Shown: positions 9,941-18,949, numbered from the stretch's first letter. The stretch: 64,000 nt of DNA from Pararhodobacter oceanensis (GCF_003076755.1 NZ_QDKM01000003.1:62001-126000); one strand, 5' to 3'. Notes: a model not told the origin generated them from the letters alone. Translations and numbers: made by a program.

Positions 9941-10006
9941 GGCAGGGGGCCTTGCCCCCTCGCAGCCAAGCTGCTCACCCCCAGGATATTTAGGGCATAA
10001 AGTGGG
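9941..10006 (-). repeat. Type I intergenic repeat, copy 3
   Basis: Reading along the minus strand directly from the paaK stop: CCCACTTTATGCCCTAAATA TCCTGGGGGTGA. Next come the hairpins GCAGC-TTG-GCTGC and AGGGGGC-AA-GGCCCCCT. The architecture equals that of copies 1 and 6, with different loops. Confidence 0.75.
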
Positions 10007-11317
10007 TTAAAGCTTTGTGCGGTTGTCCACCACTCGCTTGGCCTTACCCTCCGAGCGCGCGGCGCCGCCGGGGTCATGCACGGTGATCTTGGTCGAGACC
10101 CCGACCACCGATTTGATGTGATGCGCCAGTTCTTTTGCCGAGGCCTCACGCGCAGCGCTCTCGGCGGCGGCCATCGTGGCTTCGACATGCACGCACATAC
10201 TGTCCATCCGGCCGGTGTTCAGCAGTTCGATCTGGAAATGCGGCGCGAGACCGGCGCATTTGAGGATCTGCTCCTCGATCTGGGTCGGAAACACATTCAC
10301 CCCGCGCAGGATGATCATATCATCCGAGCGGCCGGTGATCTTCTCCATCCGCCGCATGCTGCGCGCGGTGCCGGGCAGCAGGCGCGTCAGGTCGCGGGTG
10401 CGGTAGCGCACCATCGGCAGCCCCTCTTTGGTCAGCGTGGTAAACACCAGCTCGCCCAATTCGCCGTCAGGCAACACCGCGCCGGTTTCGGGGTCGATGA
10501 TCTCGGGATAGAAGTGATCCTCCCAGATATGCAGCCCGTCTTTGGTTTCGACGCATTCATTGGCCACGCCCGGCCCCATGATCTCGGACAGCCCATAGAT
10601 ATCCACCGCGTGCATATCAAACGCCTCTTCGATCTCGCGGCGCATCGCATTGGTCCAAGGTTCGGCGCCGAAAATCCCCACTTTCAGCGAACTGGCCCGC
10701 GGATCAAGCCCGCGGCGGTTATACTCATCGAGAACCGAGAGCATATAGCTTGGTGTCACCATGATGATCCGCGGTTTGAAATCATCAATCAGCGTCACCT
10801 GCCGTTCGGTCATCCCGCCCGAGATCGGCACCACCGTGCAACCCAGCCGCTCGGCCCCGTAATGCGCGCCCAGCCCGCCGGTGAACAGCCCGTAGCCATA
10901 GGCGTTGTGCAGCATATCGCCGGGCCGCCCACCCGAGGCGCGGATCGAGCGCGCCATGACATCGGCCCAGACATCAATATCATGCTTCGTATAGCCGACC
11001 ACGGTCGGCTTACCGGTGGTCCCTGACGAGCCATGCACCCGCACCAGATCGCGCTGCGGCACGGCAAACATGCCAAACGGATAGGTGTCGCGCAGGTCGG
11101 CCTTGGTGGTGAAGGGAAACTTCGCCAGATCCGCCAGCGTCATCAGATCATCCGGCGTCACCCCGTGCTCGTCAAAGCGCTGCTTGTAGAACGGCGAATT
11201 CGCATAGGCATGGCGCAATGAGCGTTTCATCCGGTGGAATTGCAGCGCCGCAATCTCGTCGCGCGAGGCGGTTTCAATCGGATCAAGATCACCGGGCCGT
11301 GGGGAAAGATCGTCCAT
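10007..11317 (-). CDS. paaK: Phenylacetate--CoA ligase
   Basis: A 436-residue adenylate-forming ligase that makes phenylacetyl-CoA from phenylacetate, ATP and CoA, the entry step of aerobic phenylacetate degradation. The P-loop motif VHGSSGTTGKPTVVGYT is at about residue 94-110. YGLSEIMGPG, MVRYRTRDLT and the C-terminal GRSDDMIILRGVNVFPTQIE are family-typical. The ATG at 11317 follows the paaI stop by three bases, with GGAG eight bases upstream. It is the third gene of paaG-paaI-paaK. Confidence 0.96.
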   Translation of the reverse strand: MDDLSPRPGDLDPIETASRDEIAALQFHRMKRSLRHAYANSPFYKQRFDEHGVTPDDLMTLADLAKFPFTTKADLRDTYPFGMFAVPQRDLVRVHGSSGTTGKPTVVGYTKHDIDVWADVMARSIRASGGRPGDMLHNAYGYGLFTGGLGAHYGAERLGCTVVPISGGMTERQVTLIDDFKPRIIMVTPSYMLSVLDEYNRRGLDPRASSLKVGIFGAEPWTNAMRREIEEAFDMHAVDIYGLSEIMGPGVANECVETKDGLHIWEDHFYPEIIDPETGAVLPDGELGELVFTTLTKEGLPMVRYRTRDLTRLLPGTARSMRRMEKITGRSDDMIILRGVNVFPTQIEEQILKCAGLAPHFQIELLNTGRMDSMCVHVEATMAAAESAAREASAKELAHHIKSVVGVSTKITVHDPGGAARSEGKAKRVVDNRTKL

Positions 11318-11320
11318 GAG

Positions 11321-11758
11321 TCACTCCGATTGGGCTGGGGGCAGATGGGTGCCTTTGACGGTGCGCGAATGGCCACGGAATTCGGCGATGATCTCGCCGT
11401 TCTGGTTGGCAACCCGCACATCATAAATCCCGCCGCGCCCCTTTCGCCATTGCTCGCGCGCGCTGGCGGTCAATATGTCACCGGCAAAGGCAGGCGCGAG
11501 GAAACTGACACTGGCCATCTGCGCCACGGTGCGCTGGTTGTAGGTGTTGCAGGCAAAGGCAAAAGCGCTATCGGCAAGGGTGAAAATATAGCCGCCGTGG
11601 CAGGTCTTGTGGCCGTTGGTCATCTCGGGGCGCACCTGCATGGTCATCACCGCGCGCCCCGGCGCCACATCCGAGAGGCTCATGCCCAGGTGCTGGCTTG
11701 CGCTGTCGCCGTCCCACATCGCTTGGCTGCTGGCATTGGCAAGCTCTTGCGGGGTCAT
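11321..11758 (-). CDS. paaI: Hydroxyphenylacetyl-CoA thioesterase
   Basis: A 145-residue hotdog-fold thioesterase, thought to clear dead-end CoA esters in the phenylacetate pathway. The core HGGYIFTLADSAFAFACN holds the catalytic Asp region typical of PaaI. Its ATG overlaps the paaG stop (ATGA), and paaK follows three bases after its stop. Both the sequence and the operon position support the name. Confidence 0.93.
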   Translation of the reverse strand: MTPQELANASSQAMWDGDSASQHLGMSLSDVAPGRAVMTMQVRPEMTNGHKTCHGGYIFTLADSAFAFACNTYNQRTVAQMASVSFLAPAFAGDILTASAREQWRKGRGGIYDVRVANQNGEIIAEFRGHSRTVKGTHLPPAQSE

Positions 11759-12549
11759 TTGCCTTTGAACTCCGGCGTGCGCTTGTCAAAGAAGGCGATC
11801 ACCCCTTCGGCGTAATCCTCAGAGCGTCCGGCAATCCTCTGGTTGTCGCGCTCGACATCCAGTTGCGCGTCAAAACTGTTGGTCGCCGCCGCCTGGATCG
11901 ACATTTTGGTCAATCCCAGCCCCCGCGTCGGGCCGCTGGCGAATGTCGCCGCCTGCGCCCGCGCCACGGCCATCAGCTCCGCGTCCTCGACCGCCTTCCA
12001 GATCAGCCCCCATGCCTCGGCCTGTTCCGCGCCCAAAGGTTCGGCGGTCAGCGCCAGCCCCTTGGCGCGCGCCTCGCCCAATAGGCGCGAGAGCGACCAA
12101 GAGCCGCCCGCGTCAGGTGACAGGCCGATCTTCGAGAATGCCTGAATAAACCGCGCGGATTTCGCCGCAAACACAATGTCACAAGCCAGCGCGATATTCG
12201 CCCCGGCCCCCGCTGCCACCCCGTTGACCGCCGCGATCACCGGCTTTTCCAGCGCGCGGATCAACCGCAGGGTCGGGTTATAAAACGTCTCGAGCGTGTG
12301 GCCCAGATCCGGCGGGCCGTCCATTTTGCGCGGATCGCGGTCGCCCAGATCCTGCCCCGCGCAAAACCCGCGACCGGCACCGGTGAGCAGCACGCAGCGA
12401 ACCTCGGCCTCGTCATGGGCGCGCTGAAACGCGGCGCGCAGGGCCAGATGCATCTCGTCATTGAACGCATTCAACCGCTCGGGCCGGTTCAAGGTGATCT
12501 CCAACACGCCTTCAGACAAAGTTAGCAATATGCTGTCAGAATCGCTCAT
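11755..12549 (-). CDS. paaG: Enoyl-CoA hydratase/isomerase, probable 1,2-epoxyphenylacetyl-CoA isomerase
   Basis: A 264-residue crotonase-fold protein. The oxyanion-hole segments are GAGRGFCAGQDLGD and NGVAAGAGANIALACD. SPDAGGSWSLSRLLG carries the Asp found in the PaaG subgroup. It is expected to isomerise ring-1,2-epoxyphenylacetyl-CoA to the oxepin. I start at the ATG 12549 (MSDSDS), with GGTGGA upstream; the frame allows a GTG three codons earlier. It is the first gene of the operon. The epoxidase paaABCE and paaZ are not in the window. Confidence 0.9.
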   Translation of the reverse strand: MSDSDSILLTLSEGVLEITLNRPERLNAFNDEMHLALRAAFQRAHDEAEVRCVLLTGAGRGFCAGQDLGDRDPRKMDGPPDLGHTLETFYNPTLRLIRALEKPVIAAVNGVAAGAGANIALACDIVFAAKSARFIQAFSKIGLSPDAGGSWSLSRLLGEARAKGLALTAEPLGAEQAEAWGLIWKAVEDAELMAVARAQAATFASGPTRGLGLTKMSIQAAATNSFDAQLDVERDNQRIAGRSEDYAEGVIAFFDKRTPEFKGK

Positions 12550-12591
12550 CGGGTCCACCGGCTGGAGAATACGGATTTCACGATTCCATAG

Positions 12592-12605
12592 GCTGACCGG
12601 TCAGT
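12592..12605. promoter_or_regulatory. Candidate TetR-type operator upstream of paaG
   Basis: GCTGACCGGTCAGT contains the perfect 10-bp palindrome TGACCGGTCA, with 6 of 7 bases matching in the extended arms. It lies 42 bases before the paaG start codon. Its centre ACCGGT is common in TetR-family operators. The regulator encoded behind paaK is the obvious candidate to bind it. Confidence 0.5.
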
Positions 12606-12701
12606 CAACGAATATTGGCACAAGACCCTTGCCACACGTATAGGTTGCAATCATTATGAATGGCAACCTGAGCGTGCTGACCCTTGAGGCGAGCGATCCT
12701 G

Positions 12702-13466
12702 ATGACACCGCCAGATGCCAGTTCTCACATCGCGAGCCTCCCGGTTGCAGGACGGGTGCGAACCCCTGCTCAGATCCTCCAGCTGCGCGCGCCTCCATTG
12801 CCCCTATGGAAGCGCGCTTTTGATCTTTGGACCGCGGCGATGATCACCCCTTTTGTGGTGCCATTGATCGGGGTCTTTGCGCTGGTGATGCTGATTACCG
12901 AGGGGCGCCCGGTGTTTTATGGCGCAGAACGGATGAGGACCCCGCGCAACAGCTTCACCCTGTGGAAATTCCGCAGCATGCGCCCTGACCCCGATGACTG
13001 GGGCGTGTCGGGCACCGATAAACAACACCGGATCACCCGTTTTGGCGGCTGGTTACGACGGCGGCGTCTGGATGAACTGCCGCAGCTTTGGAACCTCTGG
13101 CGCGGCGATATCTCGGTGGTTGGCCCGCGCCCGCCAGATCGCCGCTATGTCGAGAAATATCCCGAGATCTACGCCCAAGTGCTGCAAACCCGCCCCGGTC
13201 TGACCGGCCTTGCCACCGTGGCCTATGGGCGCCATGAGGAAATGCTGCTGGCCCGTGTCAGCACCGCCGAGGAGACCGAGGCGCTTTACTGCCGTGCATG
13301 CGTGCCGCGCAAAGCGCATATCGACCTGATTTATCAGCGCAACCGCAGCCTCTGGCTTGATCTGGGGATCGTGCGCCGCACCTTGTTTCCCAAACGCCGC
13401 GCATCACCACAGCGTCAATTGCGTCGAGGCTTCCGGCGCGCTTTCGGGATCGCCCAGCGTCGATAG
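12702..13466 (+). CDS. Bacterial sugar transferase (ExoY/WcaJ-type priming glycosyltransferase)
   Basis: A 254-residue membrane-associated enzyme that would transfer a sugar phosphate to undecaprenyl phosphate to start polysaccharide assembly. One hydrophobic segment (about 45-65) precedes the catalytic domain. That domain holds the motifs KFRSM, RRRRLDELPQLWNLWRGDIS, VGPRPP and RPGLTGLA. The ATG at 12702 is preferred; a TTG lies six codons earlier. No other polysaccharide genes are nearby. The last 63 bases overlap the 3' end of the convergent dinB. Confidence 0.9.
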   Translation: MTPPDASSHIASLPVAGRVRTPAQILQLRAPPLPLWKRAFDLWTAAMITPFVVPLIGVFALVMLITEGRPVFYGAERMRTPRNSFTLWKFRSMRPDPDDWGVSGTDKQHRITRFGGWLRRRRLDELPQLWNLWRGDISVVGPRPPDRRYVEKYPEIYAQVLQTRPGLTGLATVAYGRHEEMLLARVSTAEETEALYCRACVPRKAHIDLIYQRNRSLWLDLGIVRRTLFPKRRASPQRQLRRGFRRAFGIAQRR

Positions 13467-14549
13467 GGTGACGCCGATCAGCCTGATGCCCTTGGCGGTG
13501 GGAAATAATGGCTCAAAAAGGGCAAAAGCCAGCTCCTCGATCTCGGCGAGATCAGCAAAGGGCACCGAGAGGGTGCGGCTGCGGGTGATCTGCTGGAAAT
13601 CGGCGTATTTGACCTTGAGGGTCAGACTGCGGGCGTTCATCTTTTTCGCCTGCAAATGCCCCCAAACCCGCTCCGCCAGTTTCACCACCTCCAGACGTGC
13701 GGGCTCAAGTTCATTGATATCATTGAGAAAGGTATCCTCCGAGCCAATCGACTTGCGCTGCCGGTGTGGCTGCACGGGCCGCGTGTCGATGCCGCGCGAA
13801 ATCCGGTGATACCAGCCGCCGGATTTGCCGAAATGCTCTTGAAGGAAGGCCAGTGGCAGTGCCCGCAGATCGGCGCCGGTATGGATGCCCAGCCGCTGCA
13901 TTTTCGCCGCCGTCGCGGGGCCGACACCATGGAACTTGCCCACCGGCAACGCGGCGACGAACTCGGCGCCCTGCTCGGGGCGGATCACCGCCTGCCCGTT
14001 GGGCTTGTTCAGATCCGACGCCAGTTTCGCCAGAAACTTGCAATAGGAAATCCCCGCCGAGGCATTGAGGCCGGTGACCTCCTTGATCCGCGCGCGCACC
14101 TGTTGCGCCAATTCAGTGGCGGCGGGGATATTCTGGTGGTTCACCGTCACGTCAAGATAGGCCTCATCCAGCGACAGAGGCTCGATCAGATCGGTATGTT
14201 CGGCGAAAATCGCACGGATTTGCCCCGAGACCTCACGGTAGACATCGAACCTTGGCGGCACGAAAATCAGCGCCTCGCATTTGCGCCGCGCGGTCACCGA
14301 GGGCATCGCCGAGCGCACGCCGAATTCGCGCGCCTCATAGCTGGCCGCCGCCACCACACCGCGCGGACCGGCCCCGCCCACCGCCACCGGCTTGCCGCGC
14401 AACTCGGGATTGTCGCGCTGTTCGACCGAGGCATAGAAGGCATCCATATCGACATGGATGATCTTGCGGATGGCTGCAGGATCGGATGCGGGATCAGATC
14501 GGGGATTGGCTGGGGGCGCGGCTTTGCTCACGGGGTGCGACGGGTCCAA
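13404..14549 (-). CDS. dinB: DNA polymerase IV
   Basis: A Y-family translesion polymerase of 381 residues if it starts at the TTG at 14549. A GTG at 14531 is an alternative, and neither has a clear ribosome binding site. Active-site motifs are DMDAFYASVEQRD and SLDEAYLDVT; a helix-hairpin-helix thumb and the little-finger domain follow. The protein ends in QLTLW, matching the C-terminal beta-clamp-binding motif of the family, so the 3' end is genuine although it overlaps the facing sugar transferase gene. Confidence 0.96.
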   Translation of the reverse strand: MDPSHPVSKAAPPANPRSDPASDPAAIRKIIHVDMDAFYASVEQRDNPELRGKPVAVGGAGPRGVVAAASYEAREFGVRSAMPSVTARRKCEALIFVPPRFDVYREVSGQIRAIFAEHTDLIEPLSLDEAYLDVTVNHQNIPAATELAQQVRARIKEVTGLNASAGISYCKFLAKLASDLNKPNGQAVIRPEQGAEFVAALPVGKFHGVGPATAAKMQRLGIHTGADLRALPLAFLQEHFGKSGGWYHRISRGIDTRPVQPHRQRKSIGSEDTFLNDINELEPARLEVVKLAERVWGHLQAKKMNARSLTLKVKYADFQQITRSRTLSVPFADLAEIEELAFALFEPLFPTAKGIRLIGVTLSTLGDPESAPEASTQLTLW

Positions 14550-14780
14550 ACAATAGGGAATATTTGGGACAATAGCAGAACATTACCCCGCGCACAGCCC
14601 CCGCACCCTCAATACACCGCCAATACATCCCCGCGCTGCCCCTCCATTGGCGTCACGCTTGCACAATGGCGCGGGATTGGGTCAACTGCTGGAAGCAAGG
14701 CCCACCCGGGCCGCGAATAGGGGCGTCAGCCCTGATTCGGCTGCCATAACAAAAAATGATCAACTGGAGGATTGACCCCT

Positions 14781-15776
14781 ATGACCATGACCAAACTCAC
14801 TGCTTTTGCGCTGACCACCGCGCTGACCGCTGGCGTCGCCTTTGCCGACGGCCATGAGGACCGCACCGGCTGGCCCGAAAGCTTCACCGTCGGCACCGCA
14901 TCGCAGGGCGGCACCTATTTCGCCTATGGCTCGGGCTGGGCCAACCTTGTGGCCGATGAACTCGGCCTGACCGGCGGCGGCGAAGTCACCGGCGGCCCCA
15001 TGCAGAACATGGCGCTGGTGCACACCGGCGAAGCCCAGTTCGGCATGACCACCATGGGTCCTGCGGCGGAATCGCTGGCCGGCACCAACCCGATCGCACC
15101 GGGTCTGCAGATGACCAACGCCTGCGCGATGTTCCCGATGTATCAAACCCCGTTCAGCGTCACCGCGCTTTCCTCTTCGGGGATCGCTTCGGTCGCGGAT
15201 ATCCCGGACGGCGCGCGCATCGGCTTTGGCCCGGCGGGCTCGACCTCGGACACCTATTTTCCGCGCATGATGGAAGAGCTGGGCGTCAACTTCGAGCGTC
15301 GCAACGGCGGCTGGACCGACCTTGGCGGCCAGTTGCAGGATGGTCTGCTGGACCTGATCGCCTTTGCCGCGGGCATCCCGATTCCGGCGGTCTCGCAGCT
15401 TGAGGTGCAAACCGATGTGAATATCATCGAGTTCACCGCAGAAGAGCAGGCGCAGATCATGGCGGCCTTCCCGGTCTCCGAGTTCAACATCCCCGCCAAT
15501 ACCTATAGCACGCTCGAAGCCGATGCGCGCTCGGTGTCGATGTGGAACTTCGCGATTGCCAATTGCGACCTGCCCGCCAGCTTTGTCTATGCAGTGGTCG
15601 ACACCGTGATGTCGGACAACGACCGTATGGTCAGCATCCACCGCGCGGCGCAATCGACCACGCCGGACAATTGGGACAAGAACGGCGTGATGATGTGGCA
15701 CCCGGGCGCGGCCCAGTGGTTCACCGAACATGCCGGCGCGGAAATTCCCGCTGACATGATCCACGGCGATATGTAA
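14781..15776 (+). CDS. TAXI-family TRAP transporter solute-binding protein
   Basis: A 331-residue periplasmic receptor. An N-terminal signal peptide (hydrophobic FALTTALTAGVAFA, likely cut before DGHED) precedes the TAXI-domain opening FTVGTASQGGTYFAYGSGWA. It binds the substrate and hands it to the fused permease encoded at 16642. The ATG at 14781 has GGAGG ten bases upstream. The ligand cannot be read from the sequence. It is followed by a strong hairpin that would let it be made in excess over the downstream proteins. Confidence 0.94.
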   Translation: MTMTKLTAFALTTALTAGVAFADGHEDRTGWPESFTVGTASQGGTYFAYGSGWANLVADELGLTGGGEVTGGPMQNMALVHTGEAQFGMTTMGPAAESLAGTNPIAPGLQMTNACAMFPMYQTPFSVTALSSSGIASVADIPDGARIGFGPAGSTSDTYFPRMMEELGVNFERRNGGWTDLGGQLQDGLLDLIAFAAGIPIPAVSQLEVQTDVNIIEFTAEEQAQIMAAFPVSEFNIPANTYSTLEADARSVSMWNFAIANCDLPASFVYAVVDTVMSDNDRMVSIHRAAQSTTPDNWDKNGVMMWHPGAAQWFTEHAGAEIPADMIHGDM

Positions 15777-15785
15777 TCATGGATC

Positions 15786-15813
15786 GGGCGGGCCCTTGGC
15801 GGCCCGCCCTTTT
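15786..15813 (+). terminator. Terminator/attenuator after the TAXI binding protein
   Basis: A perfect 9-bp stem GGGCGGGCC / GGCCCGCCC with a 6-nt loop is followed by TTTT. It lies in the 51-bp gap between the receptor gene and the flavoprotein gene. Confidence 0.8.
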
Positions 15814-15827
15814 CAACAAGGCTCTGT

Positions 15828-16520
15828 ATGTTTTCCCGCTCCCATATTGCCTTCGAGGCGCTCGAACTCCCCGACCGCGCCAATCTGAGTGACGCCGAGG
15901 CATTGGCCGCGGCACAGGCGGCTCTGGCCAGCCTGCGCACCCGCCATTCGGTGCGCGACTTTGCCGACACGCCGGTCCCGCGCGAGATTATCGAAACCTG
16001 CGTGCTGGCGGCAGGCACCGCGCCTTCGGGGGCGAATCACCAGCCGTGGCATTTCGTGGCAATCTCGAACCCTGCGCTCAAGCACCAGATCCGCCTCGCC
16101 TCCGAGGAAGAGGAACGCAAGTTCTACGAGGGCGGCGCGGGTGATGAATGGCTCAAGGCGCTGGAGCCGATCGGCACCAATGAAGACAAACCGCATCTCG
16201 ATATCGCGCCATGGCTGATCGTGGTCTTTGCCCAGCGCTGGGGCGAATTCGATGACGGCACGCGGTTCAAGAATTACTACGTGCCCGAAAGCGTTGGCAT
16301 CGCCACCGGCTTTCTGATCTGGGCGCTGCATAACGCCGGTCTCTCGGTGTTGACCCATACGCCCAATCCGATGAAATTCCTCAACGCGGCGCTGGACCGC
16401 CCGGCTTCGGAAAAGCCGGTGATGATCCTTGCGGTCGGCCATCCTGCCGAGGATGCGACCATTCCACGCGTGGCCAAGATCAAGAAACCCCTGGACCAGA
16501 TTCTCAGCATCAGGGATTAA
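15828..16520 (+). CDS. Nitroreductase-superfamily flavoprotein, iodotyrosine deiodinase-like
   Basis: A 230-residue FMN-dependent protein. The FMN-contact regions are RTRHSVRDF (38-46) and AGTAPSGANHQPW (62-74). The active-site lid residues of iodotyrosine deiodinase (human Glu157, Tyr161, Lys182) align without gaps to Glu96, Tyr100 and Lys121, and Trp108 and Thr117-Asn118 also match. THTPNPMKFL and the end KKPLDQIL also fit this subfamily rather than ordinary nitroreductases. The likely activity is reductive dehalogenation of halotyrosines or a related phenol, using a flavin reductase. It lies between the two TRAP transporter genes, so its substrate may be what the transporter imports; that link is inferred. 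Confidence 0.85.
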   Translation: MFSRSHIAFEALELPDRANLSDAEALAAAQAALASLRTRHSVRDFADTPVPREIIETCVLAAGTAPSGANHQPWHFVAISNPALKHQIRLASEEEERKFYEGGAGDEWLKALEPIGTNEDKPHLDIAPWLIVVFAQRWGEFDDGTRFKNYYVPESVGIATGFLIWALHNAGLSVLTHTPNPMKFLNAALDRPASEKPVMILAVGHPAEDATIPRVAKIKKPLDQILSIRD

Positions 16521-16641
16521 ACACCATTACGCGGGGCGCGCTGACAGGCGCTTAGGACGGGTGGCTTCAAGACCACCGCCGCCCCATTTTCGACCCGACC
16601 GAATCTTCGCGAGGGTTGCACCGCTTTTCGGGGGACACCGA

Positions 16642-18927
16642 ATGACTGACTCAACCAAGATTACGGCCGAGGCCGATCCGCTGATTGACGGCCCGGTGTT
16701 GGCCCAAGGCGTCGACGAAGAACCCGTCGAGCGCAACCGCCGCCTGTTTGCCGGCGGGCCGCTGATCTTCATCGCCACCTTCGCCACGCTCTATGCCGCT
16801 TTCCACATGCTGGCGCTCAATGGCGTCTCGATCCGCAGCTGGACCGGCGTCAACCTGCCCTATCTGCCGCAATTCCCCATGGAGACGTGGAATTTCCGCA
16901 TCGTCCATATCTCGGGCGCGTTGGCGCTGGGGTTTTTGCTGTTTGCCGCGCGCTTGTTTCGCGACGAGGATGCGCCCGCCACCCCGCTGCTGAGCAAGGC
17001 CGGATATCTGCTGCTGATTCCGGTGGCGATTGCGCTCTGGACGGTGGTCAGCTTCATCCTCTTGGTGAACTCGGGCGACTTGCCGCAGATGAGCGGGCTG
17101 GCCACTTGGGCCGCCTTCCCCGGCACTGAAATTTACCAGCGCGAGATCACTTGGTTCGGCATTCCGCTGTTGATCGCCACCGGCGGCGCGATTGCGCTCG
17201 GCTGGTTCGAGAATGCCCCGCGCAAGGGCTTTGCCACCTCCGATGTCGTGCTGGCGCTCTGCGCGGTCTTGGTCGCGCTCTATCTGATCCCGATCTATTC
17301 CACCGCCGCGCGCAACTCGGTCGGCACCTCCTTCGTGCCGATTGGCGTTGCCTTCGCCGCTACTGCGGGCACCGCGCTGATCTTGGAACTCACCCGCCGT
17401 GTGGCAGGTCTGGCTCTGGTGATCATCACCGGCGTGTTTCTGGTCTATACCTTCACCGCGCATCTGCTGCCCGGCATTCTGGCGGTGCAAACCCCCTATG
17501 ACTGGAAGCGGTTCTTTGGCTTTGTCTATACCGACGCCGGTATCTTGGGGCCGACCACGGCGGTGTCCTCGACCTATATCATCCTGTTCATCATCTTTGC
17601 CGCCTTCCTGCAGGCGTCGAAAGTCGGCGATTACTTTGTCAACTTCGCCTTCGCCGCCGCCGGACGCGCGCGCGGTGGGCCGGCAAAAGTGGCGATCTTT
17701 GCCTCCGGTCTAATGGGAATGATCAACGGCACTTCGGCGGGCAATGTGGTGGCGACCGGTTCGCTGACCATCCCGCTGATGAAAAAGGTCGGCTACCACA
17801 AGAAGACCGCCGGCGCGATTGAGGCCGCAGCCTCGACCGGCGGGCAGATCATGCCGCCGATCATGGGCGCGGGCGCCTTCATCATGGCCGAGATCACCGG
17901 CATTCCCTATACCGACATCGCGATTGCCGCGATCATTCCGGCGGTGCTCTATTTCGCCTCGATCTACTTTATGGTTGATCTTGAGGCCGCCAAACTCGGC
18001 ATGCGCGGGATGCGCGATGACGAGCTTCCCGTGCTCAAGAAAATGCTGCGGCAGGTCTATCTGTTCATCCCGATTATCATCCTGATTGCGGCCCTGTTCA
18101 TGGGCTATTCGGTGATCCGCGCGGGCACTCTCGCCACCGTCGCCGCGGTGGTGGTCAGCTGGCTCACGCCGCACCGGATGAATATCGCCTCGATCCTCAA
18201 AGCCTTCGAGCTCGCAGGCATCATGTCGATCCAGATCATCGCGGTCTGCGCCTGTGCCGGTATCATCGTCGGTGTGATCTCGCTGACCGGCGTTGGCGCG
18301 CGGTTTTCCTCGATGCTCCTGGGCATTGCCGAAGCCTCGCAGCTCTTGGCGCTGTTCTTCGCCATGTGTATCGCGATCCTTCTGGGGATGGGCATGCCGA
18401 CCACGGCGGCCTATGCGGTTGCCGCCTCGGTGGTCGCGCCGGGTCTGGTGAACCTCGGCATTCCGCCCCTGACCGCGCATTTCTTCGTGTTCTACTTCGC
18501 GGTGGTCTCGGCGATCACCCCGCCGGTGGCGCTGGCCAGTTACGCGGCGGCGGGGATATCGGGCGCCAACCCGATGGAGACTTCGGTCGCCTCTTTCAAG
18601 ATCGGCATCTCGGCCTTCGTCGTGCCGTTCATGTTCTTTTACAACAGCGCGATCCTGATGGACGGCACATGGTTTGAAATCATCCGCGCCACGATCACCG
18701 CGCTGATCGGCGTGTTCCTGCTTTCGGCCGGTGTGCAGGGCTGGTTCATCGGCAGTCGCGCGGCGTGGTTCATCCGCGCGGCGCTGGTGGTCGCGGCGCT
18801 GTTCATGATCGCGGGCAGCTGGACCACCGATGCGATCGGTCTGGTGGCAGTCGTCGCGATCTACTTCGTGCAAAAGCTGTTCCAGCCGCCCGCCGATGCC
18901 GGTTTCGACGTCCGCGGCGCTGACTAA
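16642..18927 (+). CDS. TRAP transporter fused permease (TAXI type)
   Basis: A 761-residue inner-membrane protein joining the small DctQ-like and large DctM-like subunits. About 17-19 hydrophobic segments run from residue ~38 to the end. DctM signatures include GMINGTSAGNVVATGS, GGQIMPPIMGAGAF, GMGMPTTAAYAVAA and SAITPPVALASYAA. The ATG at 16642 has GGGGA upstream; the frame stays open further, through the end of the flavoprotein gene. It moves substrate with sodium ions, using the TAXI receptor encoded 0.9 kb upstream. Confidence 0.95.
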   Translation: MTDSTKITAEADPLIDGPVLAQGVDEEPVERNRRLFAGGPLIFIATFATLYAAFHMLALNGVSIRSWTGVNLPYLPQFPMETWNFRIVHISGALALGFLLFAARLFRDEDAPATPLLSKAGYLLLIPVAIALWTVVSFILLVNSGDLPQMSGLATWAAFPGTEIYQREITWFGIPLLIATGGAIALGWFENAPRKGFATSDVVLALCAVLVALYLIPIYSTAARNSVGTSFVPIGVAFAATAGTALILELTRRVAGLALVIITGVFLVYTFTAHLLPGILAVQTPYDWKRFFGFVYTDAGILGPTTAVSSTYIILFIIFAAFLQASKVGDYFVNFAFAAAGRARGGPAKVAIFASGLMGMINGTSAGNVVATGSLTIPLMKKVGYHKKTAGAIEAAASTGGQIMPPIMGAGAFIMAEITGIPYTDIAIAAIIPAVLYFASIYFMVDLEAAKLGMRGMRDDELPVLKKMLRQVYLFIPIIILIAALFMGYSVIRAGTLATVAAVVVSWLTPHRMNIASILKAFELAGIMSIQIIAVCACAGIIVGVISLTGVGARFSSMLLGIAEASQLLALFFAMCIAILLGMGMPTTAAYAVAASVVAPGLVNLGIPPLTAHFFVFYFAVVSAITPPVALASYAAAGISGANPMETSVASFKIGISAFVVPFMFFYNSAILMDGTWFEIIRATITALIGVFLLSAGVQGWFIGSRAAWFIRAALVVAALFMIAGSWTTDAIGLVAVVAIYFVQKLFQPPADAGFDVRGAD

Positions 18928-18949
18928 AACCATTCGCCAAACACTCAAA

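Noticed and set aside
14650-14720. A sigma-54-like promoter (TGGCGCGGGATTGGGT) before the TAXI gene.
   Set aside because: The -12 element does not match TTGC and the spacing is poor.
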